A stretch of 64,000 nt of DNA from CAVUAN01 sp963739435 (GTDB taxonomy: Bacteria > Acidobacteriota > Thermoanaerobaculia > UBA5066 > Gp7-AA6), in NCBI GenBank assembly GCA_963739435.1, contig CAVUAN010000022.1, forward strand, positions 124,001 through 188,000, given 5' to 3'. Numbering within the stretch: the first letter of the stretch is position 1; every line of letters begins with the position of its first letter. Below, one piece after another: positions 50,603 through 60,600 of the stretch. The notes under the pieces were generated by a model that saw only the letters and a list, made by a program, of their open reading frames with translations, had not been told where the DNA came from and did not search any database. A program made the translations under genes and the position numbers.

Positions 50603-51054
50603 GGTCGCCTGTCTCTACCCTCAGCGCTCATCCGGCCGGGTCCGCGGAGGCGATCCTCCTGGCGCCCGCGCCGCACCATGCGGAAGACGTCGCGCAAGTC
50701 GTCGACGAGCGCGGCGAACCTGCGCCCCAGCGCCTCGCGCCGCGCCATCAGGACGTAGTCGTGATCCCCTTGCGCCTCAAGTGGCCAGGCCGCGCGCAGC
50801 GCCTCTTTCAGTCTGCGGCGGATGCGATTGCGCTCGACCGCGTTGCCGACTTTCCTTGTCACGGTGAAGCCGATACGCGCGCCCTTCGCCTCGCCTTCGA
50901 GCCCCTCGCGCCGACGAGCCTGCAGCGTGAACGCCTCGACCGAGGCGCGCTTTCCACGCGAGACGCGTTGGAATTCCGTGCGCTGGGTCAGGCGGCCAGG
51001 TGGCTCACCGCAGAGGACCGGCCTTCCGTCCTCATGCAAGGATTTGGGCTGCAT
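50599..51054 (-). CDS. rnpA: Ribonuclease P protein component
   Basis: Protein cofactor of RNase P in tRNA 5' maturation. It is 151 aa from ATG 51054. Family motifs are RLTQRTEFQRVSRGKRASV, GFTVTRKVGNAVERNRIRRR and LKEALR. The C-terminal 25 residues are Arg-rich and extended. The stop overlaps the yidC start (ATGA). It follows rpmH by 55 bases. Confidence 0.95.
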   Translation of the reverse strand: MQPKSLHEDGRPVLCGEPPGRLTQRTEFQRVSRGKRASVEAFTLQARRREGLEGEAKGARIGFTVTRKVGNAVERNRIRRRLKEALRAAWPLEAQGDHDYVLMARREALGRRFAALVDDLRDVFRMVRRGRQEDRLRGPGRMSAEGRDRRP

Positions 51055-51109
51055 CCGGGGCGTCGCATCAGCAAGAGGAAGGGTCAGGGCGGCGGCGTCG
51101 GCCGCGCGG

Positions 51110-51244
51110 TCAGGCGGAGAGCTTCTTGCGGCCGCGGGCGCGGCGCGCGTTCAACACCTTACGGCCGCCCACGGTCGCCATGCGGGCCCGAAAACCATGA
51201 CGGCGCTTGCGAACGAGCTTGCTCGGTTGATAGGTCCGCTTCAC
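51110..51244 (-). CDS. rpmH: 50S ribosomal protein L34
   Basis: A 44-residue, highly basic protein with the invariant start KRTYQPSKLVRKRRHGFRAR and end ARRARGRKKLSA. The start is GTG at 51244; the frame is open further upstream but conservation begins here. It is the first gene of the rpmH-rnpA-yidC-engB unit. Confidence 0.97.
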   Translation of the reverse strand: MKRTYQPSKLVRKRRHGFRARMATVGGRKVLNARRARGRKKLSA

Positions 51245-51849
51245 GATCGTGTCTCCAAATTCGCTCTTTCGCGCGGAAGGGCCGCGTAGTCCCGCGCCCG
51301 ACTCACGAACGCGGCCTGTCGCGACAATTTTCAAGACGCGCGGCAAGCCGGGGAAATGCTTTGCGGCGCTCTCGCGCCGCATCAGGACGGGGCTTATGCG
51401 GCGCCGGGATGGTCAAGTCAATCGCCGCTAGTCTTGCTGCAGTCCGGCTGCTCTGGCCAAATGAGCACGATTTCCAGGACGGGACGCGATCAAGGTTGCG
51501 AGAGGAAGAGCTCCAAATGGAACTCGGCGGTGCGGCCAATATAGAGAACCCGGCGTCCGAGGAGCGACACGATGTAGCCGGCGCAGCCCCGCGCGGCGGG
51601 AGTCGATGCTTTAGCCCTCGAAGCCTGCCTGCATCTGCGCCCCGACGATCTGCTGAAAGGTCACTGCGCCGCTTTCCGCGCCCTCGAGGCAGGTCCGGGC
51701 GACTTTCTTCAGGCGGGCGCCCATCCTTTATGCTCCTTGTCCACTGGTGAGCAGCTACGTCATTCGACTGGCGTACAGGTCAGCCTAGGCCCCCCGCGAC
51801 CACGTCTTTGACAGCCTTCCAAGGCGTCGCGCTCGCCTTCCGACAGCTG
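51245..51849. other. Poorly coding region upstream of rpmH
   Basis: About 600 bases with no confident gene beyond the short frame at 51611-51724. Another minus-strand stretch near 51,490-51,580 reads GYIVSLLGRRVLYIGRTAEF then HLELFLSQP-stop but has no evident start or known family. The part next to rpmH should carry its promoter. It may include gene remnants. Confidence 0.4.
51611..51724 (-). CDS. Short ORF resembling the N-terminus of a DUF1398-type protein
   Basis: A 37-codon frame: MGARLKKVARTCLEGAESGA then VTFQQIVGAQMQAGFEG-stop. The spacing resembles the start of DUF1398 proteins, where the next residues would be Y-x-V-D-x-R. Inserting a base at the stop gives YSIDSRRA, but the following text does not look like that family. 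It is either a remnant or a chance similarity. Confidence 0.3.
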   Translation of the reverse strand: MGARLKKVARTCLEGAESGAVTFQQIVGAQMQAGFEG

Positions 51850-52056
51850 TCACCTGGCCGGGCTGACCAGATCCAGGCAGTCGCGCCGGCCCGAATTCAA
51901 GCAATTCTGCAGTTTGCGCTGTTGATCCAGATATTTGAATGCCCAGTAACCCAGGGCCACAAGGACGAGGACGGCGACGACCGCCGCGAAATTGGCGGAG
52001 CTTCGGCCCTCCGGCCTGCCATCATCTTCGTTGCCCCCGCTCGACTGGCCGGTCAT
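51850..52056 (-). CDS. Small single-span membrane protein
   Basis: 68 aa. A polar N-terminus (SSGGNEDDGRPEGRSS) is followed by one helix FAAVVAVLVLVALGYWAF and a short tail KLQNCLNSGRRDCLDLV with two cysteines in a NC-LNSGRR-DC pattern. The start ATG 52056 shares ATGA with the reconstructed dxs stop, so the two are translationally coupled. I recognise a similar NC-x3-GRR-NC ending in small alphaproteobacterial proteins, but the function is unknown. Confidence 0.6.
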   Translation of the reverse strand: MTGQSSGGNEDDGRPEGRSSANFAAVVAVLVLVALGYWAFKYLDQQRKLQNCLNSGRRDCLDLVSPAR

Positions 52057-53985
52057 GCGATACGGCTCGAATTCGTCCGGTCGATGTCGCCGAGCGCCGC
52101 GAGCGCCTTGGCTACGATTCCTTTCGCGTCGAGCCCGGCGGCGGCGTACATGCGCTCGGGCTTGTCGTGTTCCTGGAACACGTCCGGCAGCGTCATGGTG
52201 CGGACCTTGAGGCCGTTGTCAAGTATGCCGGAGTCGGCTCAGGAGCGTCAGCACATGTGAGCCGAAGCCGCCAATCGAGCCTTCCTCGATCGTAATGAGC
52301 AACTCGTGGTCGCGGGCGAGTTGCAGAATTAATTCGCGGTCGAGCGGCTTGGCGAATCGCGCGTCGGCGACTGTGGTCGGGAGCCCGCGCGCCACCAATT
52401 CCTCTGCCGCCTTCAACGCCTCGGCGAGCCGCGCGCCAAGCGACAGGATCGCGATGCGCGAGCCGTGGCGGAGCACCCGGCCCTTGCCGATCGGCAAGGG
52501 CTCGCCGTGCGGCGGCAGCTCGACGCCGACGCCTTCGCCGCGTGGATAGCGCAGCGCGATCGGACCGCTGTCGTGCGCGGCAGCCGTCGCGACCATGCGG
52601 ACGAGCTCCGCCTCGTCGGCCGCCGCCATCACCGTCATGTTCGGCAGGCACGCAAGATAGGCGATGTCGAACGCGCCCGCGTGCGTCGGGCCGTCCGCGC
52701 CCACGAGTCCGGCGCGATCGATCGCAAAGCGGACGGGCAGATTCTGGATCGCCACGTCGTGCACGACCTGATCGTACCCGCGCTGGAGGAAGGTCGAGTA
52801 GATCGCGCAGAAAGGCTTATAGCCTTCGGTCGCCAGTCCGGCGGAAAAAGTCACCGCATGCTGCTCGGCGATGCCGACGTCGAAAACCCGCTCCGGGAGC
52901 ACGCTCTGCAGGCGATCGAGCCCGGTTCCCTGCGGCATGGCCGCGGTGACGGCGACGATCCTTTCGTCCCGACGGGCCGCGTCGAGAAGCGCGTCGGCGA
53001 AGACCTTCGTGTAGGCCGGCGCGTTGGCCTTGGGTTTGGCCTGCGCCCCGGTGACGACGTCGAAGGCGGATACGCCGTGGTATTTGTCGTCAGCCGCCTC
53101 GGCCGGGGGGTAGCCGGCGCCCTTCTTGGTGATGACATGCACCAGAACCGGCCCGCCATGCATGTCGCGCACATTCTTCAGGACCGGCAGCAGGTGGTCG
53201 AGGTTATGGCCGTCGATCGGTCCGACGTAGTAGAAGCCGAGCTCCTCGAACAGCGTGCCGCCGGTCCAGAAACCGCGGCCGTATTCCTCTGTTCGCTTGG
53301 CCTTGTCGTAAAGAAATTTCGGCAAGTGCCGAGCGAGCTGCTTGGCCACGTCGCGCAGCGAGCGGTAGGTGTGGCTGGTGACGAGGCGCGCCAGATAGGC
53401 CGACATCGCGCCCGTCGGCGGCGCAATCGACATGTCGTTATCGTTGAGGATGACGATCAGCCTCGAGTCCATCGCGCCGGCGTTGTTCATCGCCTCATAG
53501 GCCATGCCCGCCGACATCGCGCCGTCGCCGATGATCGCCACGACATTGTTGCTTTTGCGCGCAAGGTCGCGCGCCGCCGCCATGCCGAGGCTAGCCGAAA
53601 TCGAGGTCGAGGAATGGCCGGCCCCGAAGGCGTCGTACCTGCTTTCCGAGCGCTTGGTGAAGCCGCTCAATCCACCTCCCTGGCGCAGCGTGCGGATGCG
53701 CGCGCGCCGTCCGGTCAGTATCTTGTGCGGATAGGCTTGATGTCCGACATCCCAGACGATGCGGTCGGCGGGCGTGTCGAAAACATAGTGGAGCGCCACC
53801 GTCAGCTCGACGACGCCGAGGCCGGCGCCCAGATGTCCGCCGGTGGCCGAAACCGCACTGATCGTTTCGGCGCGCAGCTCATCGGCGACTTTGGCGAGAT
53901 CGCTCTCCTTCAGCCCGCGCAGATCGGCGGGCGAGGAAATCTGATCCAGCAATGGCGTTACAGGCTTCGACACGCGTATCCCCAA
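52053..53985 (-). CDS. dxs: 1-deoxy-D-xylulose-5-phosphate synthase (one frameshift near the 3' end)
   Basis: Thiamine diphosphate enzyme condensing pyruvate and glyceraldehyde 3-phosphate, the first step of the MEP isoprenoid pathway. About 643 codons. Signatures are WDVGHQAYPHKILTGRRAR, the ThDP motif AIIGDGAMSAGMAYEAMNNA, GIAEQHAVTFSAGLA and FAIDRAGLVGADGPTHAGAF. A premature stop arises from a shift near 52,245. In the corrected frame it continues LDNGLKVRTMTLPDVFQEHD then ERMYAAAGLDAKGIVAKALA and ends SSRIA at 52053. The four-base overlap with the next gene supports that end. Confidence 0.95.
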
Positions 53986-54155
53986 GACGCGACCCGGTTG
54001 GCATTGTCGCGCCGCAATTAGATTGAATTACACCAAGTTACGCCCGGGCGGCAATTGCGAGGCGATGCCCGCCGCGGCGGCCCCGAGCACTTGCCGACCG
54101 TGGAACGCCAACCTAGTCTCGCCCAACGCGCGCCGGCGCAGCAACCACATTGAGC

Positions 54156-56009
54156 ATGACACCTGCGGAAGTCAGGAGAGGCGGCGAGGCGCCGCGGGGT
54201 CACCACATCGCTGGACGGATAGCGCTCGTCGCGCTCACCCTCTGGGGATTGCTGATGATCGTCCCGGATTTCTTCCAAGTCGCGCACACGCTTGCGTCAA
54301 CTGGCTTCGCGGCGAACAATGACGGCCTGATCTACGACGTGCGGGGACCGTTCGCTCGCGAGGAGGACTCGCCGGCATGGCGCGCGGGACTGCGGGTAGG
54401 CGACCGGCTGGACCTCGCGGCGATGGAATGCAGGGCGCCCCCCGAGCGGCGGTGCGTCGATTTGCTATCGGTCGTCGGGGGCATGGGCGGCGCGCAGCTC
54501 GTCAGACCCGGACGCGTCCTTCAGTTGCAAGTCGTTCCGGGCGCTGGGGGCGCGCCGCATGCCGTCGAAGTGGCGGCGCAGCCCTACGAACCGACATGGC
54601 TCGAACAGGCCACCCTGCTGGTCAACCAGGTTATCGGGACGCTCTTCGTCCTTGCCGCCGCATGGCTGGTCTGGACCCGTCCGGGAGGCATGACCTGGGG
54701 CTTCTTCCTCTATGCGGTTTGGTTCAACTCCGGGCAGAATTACGTGTACTACACCTTGCTCCAAGAACGACCGCGCCTGCTGCTGGCGGAGGAAGCGGCG
54801 GGCTCGGTAATGCAGGGCGTCGCCTACGCGGGGTTCCTGCTGTTCGTGCTGCGGGCGCCGTCAAATCGCATGAATCCGCCATGGCGCGGCTGGCCGTTCG
54901 TGCTGGCCTTGGTCGCGTTACTGTTCGCCCTGCTGCAGCTGGTGAGCTACGCGAATGGCTTCGGACGGCCGACCGAAATTGCGTCCCGGGTCAATTTCCT
55001 GGCGGGGTTCGCGGTCGACGCAGCGGCGATCCTGATTCTATTGCACAATCGGAGAGGCCGGCCGCCGCAGGAATACCAGCGGCTGCGCTGGGTTCTCTGG
55101 GGCTGCCTGATCGGCCTTCCCGCGTTCATTATCGCCGAGCTGCTGCAGTCGACGACGCTCTGGCGCGAGATCCCCGGCCTGACCGAAATTCCGCCTGAGC
55201 TGATCGCCGCGTTGTATTTTCTTCATGGCCTGCTTGCCTGGTTCGTGTTCGAGGCCGTGCGGCGGCCGCGGGTGGTCAGCGTGTCGATCCCGCTGCGGCA
55301 AATCACCGTCTTCGGCCTGATGCTCAGCGCGCCCGCGCTCATCCTGCACCAGCAGATCGAACATCTGCGCGAGTTCCTGCACCTTCCCGCTTGGGGGTAC
55401 TTCGCGCTAGGCGCCGTACTGCTGTTCCTGATCGGACGGGCGCACGAATTCGGCGTCCAGCTCGCCGACCGCGTGTTCAACCGTGCGTTCCGGCGCGATG
55501 TTGTCGCGTTGCGCGAGGTCGCTGAGGACGTTCTGCGCGCCGACAGCGTCGAAGCGTTGGAGGCCATACTCACTGACGCCCCACTGCGCACGCTCGGCCT
55601 TGCGTCCGCGGCGGTGTTCCGTCGCGACGGCGCTTTCTTCCGGCGTCATGCCGGCGCACTCGGATGGTCTCCCGCGACGGCTGACCGTCTGGACTGGGCC
55701 GACCCGGCGCTTCGTCCCGCGAAGGACGGGGCGCCCTTTCCGATCGACCCCGACGATGCGGCCCGGCTCGGCCTGCCGAGCGGGCTCGCCGCCCCGACGC
55801 TCGCGGCGCCCGTCGCCGACTGCCTCGATTGCCATGCCCTCGCCCTTTACGGCCCGCATGCCGCAGGCGCCGATCTCTCGAGCGACGAGCGGGAGATGCT
55901 GGCCCGGCTCGCGGCCGGCGCCGCCCTTGCGTACCGCAACCTCGAGGCTGAGGCGCTTCGAAAGCAAGTTGTCGAGCTGCAGGCTTCGGCCCAGCCGGCC
56001 ATCGTTTGA
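54156..56009 (+). CDS. Multi-span membrane protein with PDZ-like periplasmic and GAF-like cytoplasmic domains
   Basis: 617 aa from ATG 54156 (an in-frame TTG lies two codons earlier). One N-terminal helix (ALVALTLWGLLMIVPDFF) leads to a periplasmic stretch of about 110 residues with a PDZ-like turn (SPAWRAGLRVGDRLDLAAME). Seven or so helices follow (for example TLFVLAAAWLVWTRPGGMTW, PWRGWPFVLALVALLFALLQ). The cytoplasmic C-terminus (from about residue 440) has a linker helix, EDVLRADSVEALEAILTDAP, and a GAF-like fold ending in a coiled-coil, LEAEALRKQVVELQASAQ. No kinase, cyclase or phosphatase motif is seen. It looks like a sensor lacking an output domain. It is divergent from dxs. Confidence 0.6.
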   Translation: MTPAEVRRGGEAPRGHHIAGRIALVALTLWGLLMIVPDFFQVAHTLASTGFAANNDGLIYDVRGPFAREEDSPAWRAGLRVGDRLDLAAMECRAPPERRCVDLLSVVGGMGGAQLVRPGRVLQLQVVPGAGGAPHAVEVAAQPYEPTWLEQATLLVNQVIGTLFVLAAAWLVWTRPGGMTWGFFLYAVWFNSGQNYVYYTLLQERPRLLLAEEAAGSVMQGVAYAGFLLFVLRAPSNRMNPPWRGWPFVLALVALLFALLQLVSYANGFGRPTEIASRVNFLAGFAVDAAAILILLHNRRGRPPQEYQRLRWVLWGCLIGLPAFIIAELLQSTTLWREIPGLTEIPPELIAALYFLHGLLAWFVFEAVRRPRVVSVSIPLRQITVFGLMLSAPALILHQQIEHLREFLHLPAWGYFALGAVLLFLIGRAHEFGVQLADRVFNRAFRRDVVALREVAEDVLRADSVEALEAILTDAPLRTLGLASAAVFRRDGAFFRRHAGALGWSPATADRLDWADPALRPAKDGAPFPIDPDDAARLGLPSGLAAPTLAAPVADCLDCHALALYGPHAAGADLSSDEREMLARLAAGAALAYRNLEAEALRKQVVELQASAQPAIV

Positions 56010-56113
56010 TGTCGGCGCGGGCGGCCTTAAGGCCGTATTCTCTGCCAGAGACAGCCAGGAATGTTAGGGGAAGAAATCAGTCGGCGCCGCCACCAGCGGA
56101 CTGGAGGAAATCC

Positions 56114-57091
56114 ATGACCAAGTCAGCGATCGATCAGGTCAAGCTGGGCAGAACGGATCTGTTCGTCTCGAGGATCTGTTTTGGCGCGTCCGGACTCGGC
56201 GACATGCCCGACACCTACGGGTACGGCGTCGACGAAGCGCGCGCGAGGGCGACCATCGGGGCGATCTTCGATGGCCCGGTGAACTTCCTGGATACGTCGA
56301 GAAATTATGGATTCGGGCGCAGCGAGGAACGCATCGGCGCCGCCATCCGCGAGCGGGGCGGCCTCCCGCGAGGATTTGTCATCTCGACCAAGCTCGATCG
56401 CGATCTGAAGTCCAATCGCCTTGACGCCTCTCAGGCCCGGCGATCGCTTGAGCAAAGCCTCGCGGCGCTTGGGCTCGCCAGGATCGATCTTCTGCATTTG
56501 CACGATCCCGAACATGCCGCCTCGCTCGACGAAATCACCGGGCCGAACGGGGCCATCAAGGAACTGTTCCGGATGAAGGAGGAGGGTCTGGCGCGGGCTG
56601 TCGGCCTCGCGGCAGGTCCGGTCGCGGTAATGATGCCGATCCTGCGCGCCTTCGATTTTGACGCGCTGATCACGCACAACCGCTTTACGCTCGCCAATCG
56701 CAATGCCGAACCGATGATCGAGTTCGCGCATTCGAGGGGCATCGCCGTTCTCAATGCGGCCCCCTACGCCAGCGGCGTTCTGGCGAAAGGATCGAGCGCC
56801 TATGCGCGCTACGCCTATCAGGAGGCGACCCCGAAGATGTTGGAGCCGATCCGGCGCATCGAAGCGGTCTGCGCCAAACATGGCGTCCCGCCGGGCGCGG
56901 CGGCGTTGCAATTTTCTCTGCGAGACGCGCGAATAGCCTCGACGATTTGCGGGGTGACCAAGCCGGAACGGGTTCAGGAGACCCTGGAATGGGCGCGCTT
57001 CCCCATTCCCGATGCGGCGTGGGAGGAGTTGGAGACACTCGGCTTTGCCGTCGACGACCCGGAAGCCAACCGGGCCTATGTTCTCGGGTGA
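56114..57091 (+). CDS. Aldo/keto reductase (aldose dehydrogenase-like)
   Basis: NAD(P)-dependent oxidoreductase, 325 aa, TIM-barrel AKR superfamily. ATG 56114 is preceded by GGAGG-like GGAGGAAA at 56103-56110. The catalytic tetrad is visible: D60 and Y65 in FLDTSRNYGFGRSEERIG, K93 in FVISTKLDRD and H128 or H130 in LLHLHDPEHA. The family closest by pattern is D-threo-aldose/L-fucose dehydrogenase. The cofactor region near residue 285 (ICGVTKPERVQETL) is typical. The stop is six bases from the convergent YCII gene stop. Confidence 0.85.
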   Translation: MTKSAIDQVKLGRTDLFVSRICFGASGLGDMPDTYGYGVDEARARATIGAIFDGPVNFLDTSRNYGFGRSEERIGAAIRERGGLPRGFVISTKLDRDLKSNRLDASQARRSLEQSLAALGLARIDLLHLHDPEHAASLDEITGPNGAIKELFRMKEEGLARAVGLAAGPVAVMMPILRAFDFDALITHNRFTLANRNAEPMIEFAHSRGIAVLNAAPYASGVLAKGSSAYARYAYQEATPKMLEPIRRIEAVCAKHGVPPGAAALQFSLRDARIASTICGVTKPERVQETLEWARFPIPDAAWEELETLGFAVDDPEANRAYVLG

Positions 57092-57097
57092 AGAGCC

Positions 57098-57439
57098 CTA
57101 CATGCCCGGCATAGGCATGATCTCGACGATTTCCACCCAAGCGCCCGGCATTTGCAGATGGGGGTGGTCCTTGCCGAAAATTTTGGCGGCAGCGTCATGC
57201 GAATCGGCCTGGACGACCGAATAGCCGCCGACTCCGTTTTTCGCGTCTTTGGCGCCCTTCGCGTCAACGCGCTTGGTCTTTCCCAAAGGCGCGCCGCCCT
57301 CGACGATGGACGCCTTATGCGCGTTCATCCAGTGCATCCACGCGTCCATCCCTTTCTTCCGCGTCTCGGGGGTGGAGTTTTTCATCATCTTCTCGAATTC
57401 GGCGCCCTCGGCCATGTACAAGACCATGAACTTTTTCAT
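57098..57439 (-). CDS. YCII-related (DGPF) domain protein
   Basis: 113 aa from ATG 57439. MKKFMVLYMAEGAEFEKMMK opens the ferredoxin-like YCII fold. GGYSVVQADSHDAAAKIF and KDHPHLQMPGAWVEIVEIMP are the conserved C-terminal strand region. The biochemical role of most such proteins is unknown; some are fused to extracytoplasmic sigma factors. It is convergent with the aldo/keto reductase gene. A second YCII gene runs off the right end of the window. Confidence 0.82.
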   Translation of the reverse strand: MKKFMVLYMAEGAEFEKMMKNSTPETRKKGMDAWMHWMNAHKASIVEGGAPLGKTKRVDAKGAKDAKNGVGGYSVVQADSHDAAAKIFGKDHPHLQMPGAWVEIVEIMPMPGM

Positions 57440-57504
57440 CGGATGTCCTCCCTTTGGACTGCGCGCGATCAATACCCTGATACCCTCATAAGATGGAAAA
57501 CGTT

Positions 57505-57578
57505 TGGCTGGGGGACCTGGATTCGAACCAAGATTGACGGAGTCAGAGTTCGCAGTTCTACCGTTGAACTATCCCCCA
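57505..57578 (-). tRNA. tRNA-Gln (CTG anticodon)
   Basis: The minus strand folds as a tRNA: acceptor TGGGGGA / TCCCCCA, D arm GTTC-AACGGTA-GAAC, anticodon loop CTCTGAC (anticodon CTG), T arm with GGTTCGAATCC, discriminator G and encoded CCA (57505-57507). The anticodon stem is GCGAA / TCCGT, which contains one A-C mismatch at the fourth pair where most homologues have a G-C pair. The gene lies between the YCII gene and dnaE. Confidence 0.9.
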
Positions 57579-57695
57579 ACGGCCACCGGCGCGCGCCTCA
57601 AAGGCACGCGCGATGGCAGGCTTGAATAGCGAAGCCGGGCTCTTGTTGCAAGCATTGGGCGCAAGCGCTTCGCCACTGCGCGCCGCCGGCCCGGC

Positions 57696-60600
57696 CTACA
57701 CGTGCTCCACCGCCACGACGCCCGGCGCGGCCTTCAGAGCGCTGGCAAGCGCGGCGCTGACGGCGTAGCGGCCGGGCAGGCGGATTTCGACCTCGCCGTC
57801 CCTTGGGCCCAGCATCACGACCACCGATATTTCGCCATCGCCCGGCGCCTTCAAGCGCCGCTCGATCGAAGCCAGCGGCGCCTCGTCGCGCAGGAAGACG
57901 CGCAAGCCCTTGTGAACCTTGGCCGCGGCCTCGTTGAGGCGCTCGACTGCGACGATGCGCGCGCGCACGTCCTCGCCTTCGACATTGGCCTGAAGCGTCA
58001 CCAGGACGTCCGAGCCTTTCTCCAACAGGTCCTGGTACTGGTTGAGCGCTTCCTGGAACAGGATCGCCTCGTACTGCCCTGACGGATCCGAAAGCTGAAC
58101 GACGCCCAGCTTGCCGCCGTTCCTGGTGCGGCGCTCAAATCGGTCAAGCACGCTGGCGCCGAGCCTCGCGGTCGAGGCACCCCCACGCACGGCGCGGGCG
58201 AAATCGGCCCAACGCGTCGCGCGCAGCCGTTTGAGGACCGCGTCGTAGGCTTCCAGCGGATGGCCGGAAAGGAAGAAGCCGACAGCCTCGAATTCGCGCC
58301 TCAGCCGTTCCGATTCCGTCCAGTGCAATGCGGGCGCCCTCAACGGCCCCGCTGCGGCGTCCTCGAACAACGCGTTCTGGCCCGACACCTTCTCGAGCGC
58401 GCCCCGGCTCGCGATCGCCAGCATCGGCTCAATCGAAGCGAAGGCGGCCGCACGGTCGCTTTCCAGGGCATCGAAGGCGCCGGCGGCGGTCAGACTCTCC
58501 AGCGCCTTCTTGTTGATGAGGCGAGGATCGAGGCGCGCCGCGAAGTCGCTCAGGGATGCGAAGGGGCGCCCGCCGCGCGCCTCGACCAAAGCCTTTGCTT
58601 GGGCCTCTCCGACGCCCTTGATTGCGCTGAGCGCATAGCGAATCGTCGGTGCGCTTCCGGCGCCCACGCGCACGTCGAAATCGACCTCGGATTCGTTGAC
58701 CGAGGGCAGGGCGACCCTGATGCCGAGCCGGTGCGCGTCAGCGCGAAACTCGGCGAGCTTGTCTGTGTTTCCCTTGTCCAGCGTCATCGAAGCGGCGAGG
58801 AATTCGGCCGGATGATTGGCCTTGAACCAGCCGGTCCAGTAGGCGATCAGCGCATAGGCCGCGGCATGGCTTTTGTTGAAGCCGTAATCGGCGAACTTGG
58901 CCAAGAGATCGAAAATCTCGTCCGCCTTCGCCCGCGTCAATCCGCGGCTCACTGCCCCCCCGACGAAGCGCGCGCGCTGGGCGTCCATCTCCTTCTTAAT
59001 CTTCTTGCCCATCGCGCGGCGCAGCATATCGGCCTCGCCGAGCGAATAGCCCGACAAGGCCTGCGCGATTTGCATCACCTGCTCCTGATAGATGATCACG
59101 CCGAAGGTCTCGCGCAGGATCGGCTCGATCATCGAGTGGATATAGTCGGGCTTCTCGTAGCCGAGCTTGCGCGCGCAGTAGGTCGGAATGTTCGCCATCG
59201 GGCCGGGCCGGTAAAGCGCGACCAGCGCGATGATGTCCTCGAAGCGGTCGGCGCGCATCTCGACCAGCGCCTTGCGCATGCCGGCGCTTTCCACCTGGAA
59301 CACGCCGATTGTCTCGCCGCGCCCCAGCATCGCGTAAGTCTTGGCGTCGTCGAGCGGGATCTGGCTCAAGTCTACTGCGACGCCGCGCCGCGCGACGATG
59401 TCGATCGCGCGCTGCAGAACCGTTAGCGTCTTGAGCCCCAGAAAATCGAACTTCACTAGGCCGGCCGACTCGACCCATTTCATATTGAACTGTGTCGCCG
59501 GCATCGCCGACTTCGGGTCGCGATAGAGCGGCACCAGCTCGGTCAGCGGCCGCTCGCTGATGACGACGCCGGCCGCGTGCGTCGAGGCGTTGGAATAGAG
59601 CCCTTCGAGCCGCTCGGCGATGGCGAGCATTTCCGCCACTTTCGGGTCGGCCTTCGCGGCCTCCTGCAACCGCGCCTCGTCCGCGACCGCCTGTTTCAGC
59701 GTAACGGGGTTAGTCGGGTTCTGCGGCACGAGCCTGGCGAGCTTGTCGACCTGGCCGAGCGGCATTTCCAGCACGCGGCCGACATTGCGCATGACCCCTC
59801 GCGCTAGGAAGGAGCCGAAAGTGATGATCTGCGCCACCCGGTCGGCGCCGTAGCGCTCGCGCACATAGGCGATCACCTCGTCTCGCCGGTCCTGGCAGAA
59901 ATCAATGTCGAAGTCGGGCATCGACACGCGCTCAGGGTTCAGGAAACGCTCGAACAATAACCCGAAGCGCATCGGGTCAAGATCAGTGACTGTGAGCGCC
60001 CAGGCGACCAGCGAGCCCGCGCCGGAGCCGCGGCCCGGTCCGACCGGAATGCCCTGCGCCTTCGCCCATTTGATGAAGTCGGCGACGATGAGGAAGTAAC
60101 CGGCGAACTCCATCTTCACGATGACGTCGAGTTCGTAGGCGAGCCGGCTTTGATAATCCTCGTGCGTAGCCCCGGGCGCGAGTCCGTGCGCCTCGAGCCG
60201 CGCGCCGAGGCCGTCGCTCGCCTGGCGGCGCAGCTCCTCCACCTCGTCGACCGCGACGCCGCCCGGAGCGGAGAACCGGGGCAGAATCGGCTTGCGCGTG
60301 TGGGGCCGATAGGCGCAGCGCATGGCGATCTCGACGCTCGCCTCCGCCGCTTCGGGGAGGTCAGAGAACAACGCCGTCATCTCGGCGCGCGTCTTGAACC
60401 GGTGTTCCGGCGACAGTCTTCGCCGCTCGGAGGCGGAGACGAGCGCGCCGTCGGCGACGCAGAGCAGCGCGTCTTGGGCCTCATAATCGGAGCGCGCCGC
60501 AAAATACGGTTCGTTGGTCGCGACCAGCGGCGCACCGATGCGGTCGGCGAGCTCGATCAGCGCCGGCTCGATCGCGCGTTCCGCGTCGAGGCCGTGGCGC

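Noticed and set aside
51490..51580. GIY-YIG-like nuclease suggested by RRVLYIGRTAEF
   Set aside because: Only a short resemblance, no GIY strand at the right spacing and no start codon.
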